NCBI GenBank assembly: GCA_050246735.1
Contig: JBFWVM010000023.1
Location: forward strand, 20,344-84,343
DNA: 64,000 nt
Origin: Taklimakanibacter sp050246735
GTDB lineage: Bacteria > Pseudomonadota > Alphaproteobacteria > Rhizobiales > Aestuariivirgaceae
Direction: 5' to 3'
The notes beneath the pieces were generated by a model. That model did not search any database and was not told the origin of the DNA. It saw only the letters and a program-made list of their open reading frames with translations. Positions 59,754 through 64,000 of this stretch are shown one piece after another; within the stretch, counting starts at the first letter, position 1, and each line of letters begins with the position of its first letter. The position numbers were made by a program, and so were the translations under genes.

Positions 59754-60130
59754 TGGCGACAGGCGCCGAAGAGTCGACGGTCTTCGCGCCGCGCTATGAC
59801 CATAACGGACTGATCCCGGCCATCGTCACCGATGCCCGCGACGGATCGGTCGTCATGCTCGCCTACATGAACCCGGAAGCCTTGCGGCTGACGCTCGAGA
59901 CCGGCGAAGCGCATTACTGGAGCCGGTCGCGCAACGAGCTCTGGCGCAAGGGCGCGACCTCGGGCGACGTCCAGACGATCGTCGACATCAGGCTCGACTG
60001 CGACCAGGACGCGGTGCTCCTGTCGGTGACGATCGCGGGCCGCGGCGTCGCCTGCCACACCGGCCGCCATTCCTGCTTCTATCGCAGGGTGAGCAGCGGG
60101 TCACAAGGTTACAAACTCGAAACATTCTGA
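59753..60130 (+). CDS. hisI: Phosphoribosyl-AMP cyclohydrolase
   Basis: 125 residues: VVMLAYMNPEALRLTLETGEAHYWSRSR (split by family blocks), DCDQDAVLL and the zinc region GVACHTGRHSCFYR. Third step of histidine synthesis. It overlaps the folE stop by one base, a Hyphomicrobiales arrangement. Confidence 0.95.
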   Translation: MATGAEESTVFAPRYDHNGLIPAIVTDARDGSVVMLAYMNPEALRLTLETGEAHYWSRSRNELWRKGATSGDVQTIVDIRLDCDQDAVLLSVTIAGRGVACHTGRHSCFYRRVSSGSQGYKLETF

Positions 60131-60169
60131 GATTTCCCGATCTTCCGTGCACGGTGTAAGCTTTGCGCC

Positions 60170-61012
60170 ATGAACGGTAAGGTGAGGCATGCCGTCGGGC
60201 TGGCGCTCGGCGCCGGAGCGGCACGCGGCTGGGCGCATATCGGCGTCATCCAACGGCTCGAAGAGCACGGCATCTTTGCTTCGGCCATCGCCGGCTCCTC
60301 GATCGGCGCCCTGGCTGGCGGCCTCCATGCAGCCGGGCGGCTTTCGGCGCTCCGTGATTTCGCCGTCAGCCTGACGCGCCGGCGCGTCCTGTCGCTGCTC
60401 GATATTTCCTGGCGCGGCTCCGGCCTCATCGCCGGCGAGAGGCTGGGCGGCCTGCTCGATGATGTCGTGGGCGGTATCAGCTTCGCCGACATCAAGATCC
60501 CCTTCATCTGCATCGCCACCGAGCTCGGCACCGGCCATGAGCTGTGGCTGCGCTCGGGCCCGCTGGCGCCGGCGATCAGGGCCTCTTACGCTTTGCCCGG
60601 CGTGTTTCGTCCGGTGCGCGTCAACGGGCATTGGCTGATCGACGGCGGCGTGGTCAATCCCGTTCCGGTCGCCGCCTGCCGCGCTCTGGGCGCGCGGATG
60701 GTCATCGCCGTCAATCTCGGCGCCGACACGGCCACCGGCATCGCCATCCAGAACCCGCCGGACATCACCGCTGGCGACGGCGCCAGGACCGCGCCGAGCC
60801 TCACATCGGTGATCGCCGCCGCCTTCAACATCACCCAGGACCGGCTGGCGCGCTCGCGTCTTGCCGGCGATCCGCCCGACATATCGATCATGCCGCGCAC
60901 CAACGGCATGGGCCTGTTCGAGTTTGACAAGGCGGAGAAGGCGATCGCCGCCGGACGCGAGGCCGTCGACCGGGCCATGCCGGACATAGAGCACGCGATG
61001 GCCGTGCTTTAG
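60170..61012 (+). CDS. Patatin-like phospholipase-family protein
   Basis: 280 residues with the oxyanion motif LGAGAARGWAHIGV, nucleophile elbow GSSIG and the dyad Asp in LIDGGVVNPVP. Serine lipid-acyl hydrolase of the RssA-like group. It lies 39 bp after hisI on the same strand and ends just before a RIME-like palindrome. Confidence 0.93.
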   Translation: MNGKVRHAVGLALGAGAARGWAHIGVIQRLEEHGIFASAIAGSSIGALAGGLHAAGRLSALRDFAVSLTRRRVLSLLDISWRGSGLIAGERLGGLLDDVVGGISFADIKIPFICIATELGTGHELWLRSGPLAPAIRASYALPGVFRPVRVNGHWLIDGGVVNPVPVAACRALGARMVIAVNLGADTATGIAIQNPPDITAGDGARTAPSLTSVIAAAFNITQDRLARSRLAGDPPDISIMPRTNGMGLFEFDKAEKAIAAGREAVDRAMPDIEHAMAVL

Positions 61013-61018
61013 CCTGGA

Positions 61019-61118
61019 GCATCGGCCCGAAAAGTGTGCGCGGTTTTCGGGCAAGCCGATGCGCAAAATCAAAGAGATAGAGCGCTGTTCCGATTCCATC
61101 GGAACATCCGGCGCTCTA
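61019..61118. repeat. RIME-like double palindrome
   Basis: Two perfect hairpins: GCATCGGC / GCCGATGC (61019-61026 and 61055-61062, inner CCGAAAA / TTTTCGG) and TAGAGCGC / GCGCTCTA (61078-61085 and 61111-61118, inner GTTCCGAT / ATCGGAAC). The sequence style matches intergenic mosaic elements common in rhizobial genomes. The CBS-gene stop codon lies in the right arm. Confidence 0.75.
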
Positions 61119-61550
61119 GCCTGAAGACGCGATATAGGTTTTCATGTCCTCGGCCTCGCGTTCGATGGCCTCGATGCGGTTCTTGACCACGTCGCCGATC
61201 GAGATCATGCCGCCGAGCTTGCCGCTCTCGACCACCGGCAGATGGCGCACGCGATGCTCGGTCATCAGCGACATGAGCTCCGCCTCGGTATCGCTCGACG
61301 TGCATGTCCTGACGGGCGAGGTCATGAATTCCTCTACCGGCTTGTCGAGCGCCTTGCCGCCGCCGGTGGCCAGGGCCCGCACGATGTCGCGCTCGGACAC
61401 GATCCCGCCGATGCGGCCATGGGCGTCGATGATGACGACGGCGCCGATTTTCTTGGCAGCGAGGGTCTGCGCCACGGTCAACACCGTATCGCCGGCCTGG
61501 GCGGTGATCACGGCGCGGCCCTTAGCGTTGAGAATTTGCGCAACGGTCAT
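61116..61550 (-). CDS. CBS-domain pair protein
   Basis: 144 residues forming one CBS pair (VITAQAGDTVLTVAQTLAAKKIGAVVI, then RVRHLPVVESGKLGGMISIGDVVKNRI). It binds adenine nucleotides in related proteins and modulates partner proteins. ATG 61550 has GGAGGTGTG upstream. Stop TAG lies in the repeat element. Confidence 0.92.
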   Translation of the reverse strand: MTVAQILNAKGRAVITAQAGDTVLTVAQTLAAKKIGAVVIIDAHGRIGGIVSERDIVRALATGGGKALDKPVEEFMTSPVRTCTSSDTEAELMSLMTEHRVRHLPVVESGKLGGMISIGDVVKNRIEAIEREAEDMKTYIASSG

Positions 61551-61591
61551 GCACACCTCCTTCTTCGCCGTGCTCTGACATTAACATAATT

Positions 61592-62308
61592 TCATGATCT
61601 CTGCACGCCTTCCCGGCGGATCACGAAAAAGCAGAGAAGGCCGGCTGCGAAGCCGCCGAGATGCGCCTCCCATGCGATGCGCCCGCCATCGGCAAAGCCG
61701 GGCAGGCCCTGGACTCCGGGGAGAAGCGTCATGCCGAGAAAGGCGAGCATGAAGATGATGGCGCGCCGGTTGTGCAGGAACTCGCCGAGGGTGAGCGGCC
61801 TGCCGGGCCTGCCGAACATGATCGGGATGGCGGCGGCGAGAAGCCCCGATACGGCCGCGGATGCGCCGACCACGACGATGAACACCTTCCAGTACACGGC
61901 TAGCATGGCCAGCGCGCCGCCGAGCGTCGCCACCAGCATGATGGCCAGGAAGCGCAGCGATCCGAATTGCCGCGCCACCGGGGTCCCGAAGATCAGGAGC
62001 CAGAGCGAGTTGAGAAGCACATGGAGCCAGCCGTCATGCAGCAAGCCATAGGTGACCAGGCTCCAATATTGCGATCCCTCCATCATGGCGGTGCTGTCGA
62101 TCCCGCCGAAACGCGCCGGGATGAGCGCGAAGGCGTAAAGCGACCAGATTGCCCAGTCCTGGCCGCCGAACTGTATCAGGGCCTGGATGGCGATCAGCAC
62201 GGTGATGACCGCAAGGACCACCGGCGGTGCGTTGACCATGGGCCCGCCCCGGCGCGGCCCCTCCTCCGGCGGCTCGAATTCGCCGCCTCCCTCCCTGACG
62301 CTTGGCAC
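61592..62308 (-). CDS. Rhomboid-family intramembrane protease
   Basis: Six membrane helices with HDGWLHVLLNSLWLL in helix 2, the catalytic Ser region VVVGASAAVSGLLAA (GxSxxxxG) and the catalytic His in IAWEAHLGGFAAG. The start is uncertain: GTG 62308 gives 238 residues with an EFEPPEEGPRRG tail found in relatives and has AGGAGAG 12 bp upstream; ATG 62239 gives 215 residues. Confidence 0.85.
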   Translation of the reverse strand: MPSVREGGGEFEPPEEGPRRGGPMVNAPPVVLAVITVLIAIQALIQFGGQDWAIWSLYAFALIPARFGGIDSTAMMEGSQYWSLVTYGLLHDGWLHVLLNSLWLLIFGTPVARQFGSLRFLAIMLVATLGGALAMLAVYWKVFIVVVGASAAVSGLLAAAIPIMFGRPGRPLTLGEFLHNRRAIIFMLAFLGMTLLPGVQGLPGFADGGRIAWEAHLGGFAAGLLCFFVIRREGVQRS

Positions 62309-62374
62309 GGTTGCTGCACTCTCTCCTGGCGATTGTCCACTCCTGACACAGCTGCCACGCAGCGCGGTGCCTTT

Positions 62375-62989
62375 ATGCAGACCACTGATACCATCCAGGC
62401 CATGGCGGCCCCAGAGGAAATGCTCCATCCGGGCAGCCGCGCCCTGTTCCGCTATTGGGAGGCGATTCGCGGCGAAATGTCGGCGCCGCCGCGCGACTGG
62501 CTGGACCTCGCGAAAATCCGCAGCCTCGTCCCCTTCCTGTTCATGATCGAGCGCAAGGCGTGCGCCGGCTATGTCTGGCGCCTGGCCGGCACGCGCGTCT
62601 GCGAATTGTGGGGCATGGAGCTCACCGGCAAGCCCGCCCTGGCCATGGGCGAGCGCTTCGAGCGCGAGACCGTGGCGCGCCTCCTCGACGGCGTCATCGA
62701 CACCCACCAGCCTTTCGTGCTCCGCTTCCGCCTGCATTCCGTCCTGGGCATGACCGTGGCGGCGGAATTCGTGGGCCTGCCATTGCGGGCCCGCAATGGC
62801 GGTGCAACCTATGTCTTCGGGCTCGTGATGCCGTTCCGCGAGATCAGCCGCCCGCGCCACGACCGGGTGACCGGCTTCGAGCTCTCGGCCGCGCGCACGA
62901 TCTGGACCGAGCCGGTGCCGGGAGTGGCGGGCACGCCACCGAAAATCCCGCCTCAGGCCTTCCAGATCATTAATGGCGGGCGCGGCTAG
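62375..62989 (+). CDS. PAS-domain protein (PAS_5 type)
   Basis: 204 residues: RALFRYWEAIRGEM, FLFMIERKACAGYVWRLAGTRVCELWG and FRLHSVLGMTVAAEFVGLPLRARNG fit the small alphaproteobacterial PAS family that begins with a YWE motif. No output domain is present. Its stop codon TAG is part of a large palindrome. Function unknown. Confidence 0.88.
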   Translation: MQTTDTIQAMAAPEEMLHPGSRALFRYWEAIRGEMSAPPRDWLDLAKIRSLVPFLFMIERKACAGYVWRLAGTRVCELWGMELTGKPALAMGERFERETVARLLDGVIDTHQPFVLRFRLHSVLGMTVAAEFVGLPLRARNGGATYVFGLVMPFREISRPRHDRVTGFELSAARTIWTEPVPGVAGTPPKIPPQAFQIINGGRG

Positions 62990-63059
62990 TGTCCCAAATC
63001 CGAAGTTCGCACAATCTCACGGCGCCTCCGAGCGAACTTCGGATTTGAAAGGACACTAG
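62986..63059. repeat. Large palindrome containing the PAS-gene stop
   Basis: Outer arms CTAGTGTCC / GGACACTAG and inner arms AAATCCGAAGTTCG / CGAACTTCGGATTT enclose a 23-nt loop. About 23 bp can pair, giving a long hairpin. Possible MITE-like or mosaic element, or a bidirectional terminator. Confidence 0.75.
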
Positions 63060-63065
63060 CAAATT

Positions 63066-63158
63066 AAGCTACTTCTCGTGTGCTTTTGGAACGCGAAGTT
63101 CCTGAAATACATGCCGCCTGAAACGCAGGAACTCGCGTTCCGCACACGAGTTGAGCTT
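63066..63158. repeat. Second large palindrome
   Basis: AAGCT (63066) / AGCTT (63154), CTCGTGTGC (63075) / GCACACGAG (63142) and GGAACGCGAAGTTCCTG (63088) / CAGGAACTCGCGTTCC (63126) form a stem with one missing base and short bulges. It lies 6 bp after the first palindrome. Confidence 0.7.
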
Positions 63159-63191
63159 TCCTTAACCACCTATTTTTAGACCTTCGCTAGC

Positions 63192-63848
63192 ATGCCGATG
63201 CTATTCTGCGCCGCACAAGCGCAGGACGAACAAGAGGCAATACCGGCCGTGACGGCGAAAAACGCGACTGGTGAGGAAATTCTGCCGGCAAAAATGGCGG
63301 CAGGACCGACAGTCATGTTCGGTCGTTTCATGCTGCCCGACATGAGCGAGCATCCCTGCCAGGTCGGCGAGCTCACGCCGGACGGCGCGATCTTCATCAC
63401 CGCCGCCGTGCCGGACACGAACGCCCAGATCGTTGCCTATCTCGACGGGATCGGCCGCGTCGAAGGCTTGAGCGGCGAGGCGGTGCCGGGTGGCTTCCGC
63501 ATCCTTTTTTCCCACTCCGGCCAGCGCAAGGAGCGTTTTCGTTCAAGGCTTTCCAGCCGTTCGGCCAGGAATCTGACGGCGGGCACCGACTTGCGCCGTT
63601 ATGCCCGTTATGCCCCGACCGACGGCCAGTCACATATCACCCTGCCGGACGGACGCATCTACCCTTGCGAGATCATCGACATTTCGCTGTCGGGTGCTGC
63701 GATCAAGGTCGATGTCATGCCGAGCCTCGGCTCCTATCTGATGCTCGGCAAGATGCGCGGCCGCATCGTGCGCTACCTGGATGCAGGAATAGCCATCGAA
63801 TTCCTGAAGCCGCTCGATACCACCCAACTTTCCGCCCAGATCCGCTGA
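63192..63848 (+). CDS. Tandem PilZ-domain protein
   Basis: 218 residues. An N-terminal degenerate PilZ-like domain (MFGRFMLPDMSEHPCQVGEL) is followed by a PilZ domain with RRYARY and DISLSGAAI, matching RxxxR and (D/N)xSxxG of c-di-GMP binding. Start uncertain: ATG 63192 has no ribosome-binding site; GTG 63249 or ATG 63294 would give a family-like N-terminus. Confidence 0.83.
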   Translation: MPMLFCAAQAQDEQEAIPAVTAKNATGEEILPAKMAAGPTVMFGRFMLPDMSEHPCQVGELTPDGAIFITAAVPDTNAQIVAYLDGIGRVEGLSGEAVPGGFRILFSHSGQRKERFRSRLSSRSARNLTAGTDLRRYARYAPTDGQSHITLPDGRIYPCEIIDISLSGAAIKVDVMPSLGSYLMLGKMRGRIVRYLDAGIAIEFLKPLDTTQLSAQIR

Positions 63849-64000
63849 CGCAAGGATCTCTGACCTCGCAGCGCCCCCCCCCCGCGCAATCTTGATGGTT
63901 AATGGTCACCTTTCGCAACCTTTCTAATTTATTATTAGATTTCAGAGAGTTGCAGCGATAAACTGAACGCGATCTCAAAGCCCTGCCGGTAGTCTGACGC
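63849..64000. other. Trailing intergenic sequence with poly-C tract
   Basis: A run of ten C (63874-63883) and an AT-rich stretch near 63928-63950 are seen; no gene starts before the window ends. Confidence 0.4.

Noticed and set aside
1..64000. tRNA, rRNA, CRISPR array, prophage or insertion sequence
   Set aside because: No cloverleaf-like sequences, repeat-spacer arrays, integrases or transposases were seen.

Overview
The window looks like chromosomal DNA from a high-GC alphaproteobacterium, most likely of the order Hyphomicrobiales (Rhizobiales). The reasons are the complete general amino-acid transporter aapJQMP, late aerobic cobalamin genes with a DUF1636 gene, a DUF2336 protein, an Omp25/Omp31-type porin-like protein, the yidD / Fe-S scaffold / folE / hisI / patatin neighbourhood, a RIME-like intergenic palindrome and TTAA-N7-TTAA sites of the CtrA type. 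No rRNA, tRNA, CRISPR array, transposase or phage gene was seen. The genus cannot be fixed from the sequence.

Layout. 1-2200: a frameshifted FitA-type antitoxin, a Fic AMP-transferase with repeated sites upstream, and a small unknown protein. 2238-8001: a minus-strand catabolic operon (permease, ATPase, flavin amine oxidase, binding protein, glutamine-amidotransferase-like protein, LacI regulator) whose promoter carries two ATCGAT palindromes 21 bp apart. 8202-14572: a cysteine-synthase-like enzyme and an extended HxlR regulator that share a 15-bp palindrome, then a RibD-type reductase, a cyclase-family hydrolase with an extra N-terminal domain, a membrane-anchored cupin, an epimerase and a MocR regulator.

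14630-24012 is the most unusual region. A plus-strand run (exported WD40-like/caspase, exported caspase, double NTF2-like protein) converges on a minus-strand run (exported metzincin protease, CHASE2 membrane protein with no output domain, exported FecR-like protein). I read it as a candidate envelope protease/sensor module that I cannot match to a named system.

24391-28555: a sulfur/cysteine operon (cysteine synthase, AlaX-type editing protein, sulfurtransferase, M29 aminopeptidase). 28584-33209: aapJQMP, with an enlarged AapM. 33396-39660: cobalamin genes cobK, cobA, cobB, cobQ, cobD, cobP and DUF1636. 39739-53596: mostly single genes and short operons (NAD kinase, DUF2336, MFS, an odd receiver, a MaoC/CoA-lyase pair, nitroreductase/HAD/flavin reductase, a large zinc-ribbon/cyclase/ATPase/TPR protein, and a DMT/LysR pair). 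53651-63848: thrS, a porin-like protein, yidD, a choline-sulfatase-like gene, a NifU-like scaffold, folE-hisI, patatin, CBS, rhomboid, PAS and PilZ genes, with several large palindromes in the last 3 kb, two of which supply stop codons.
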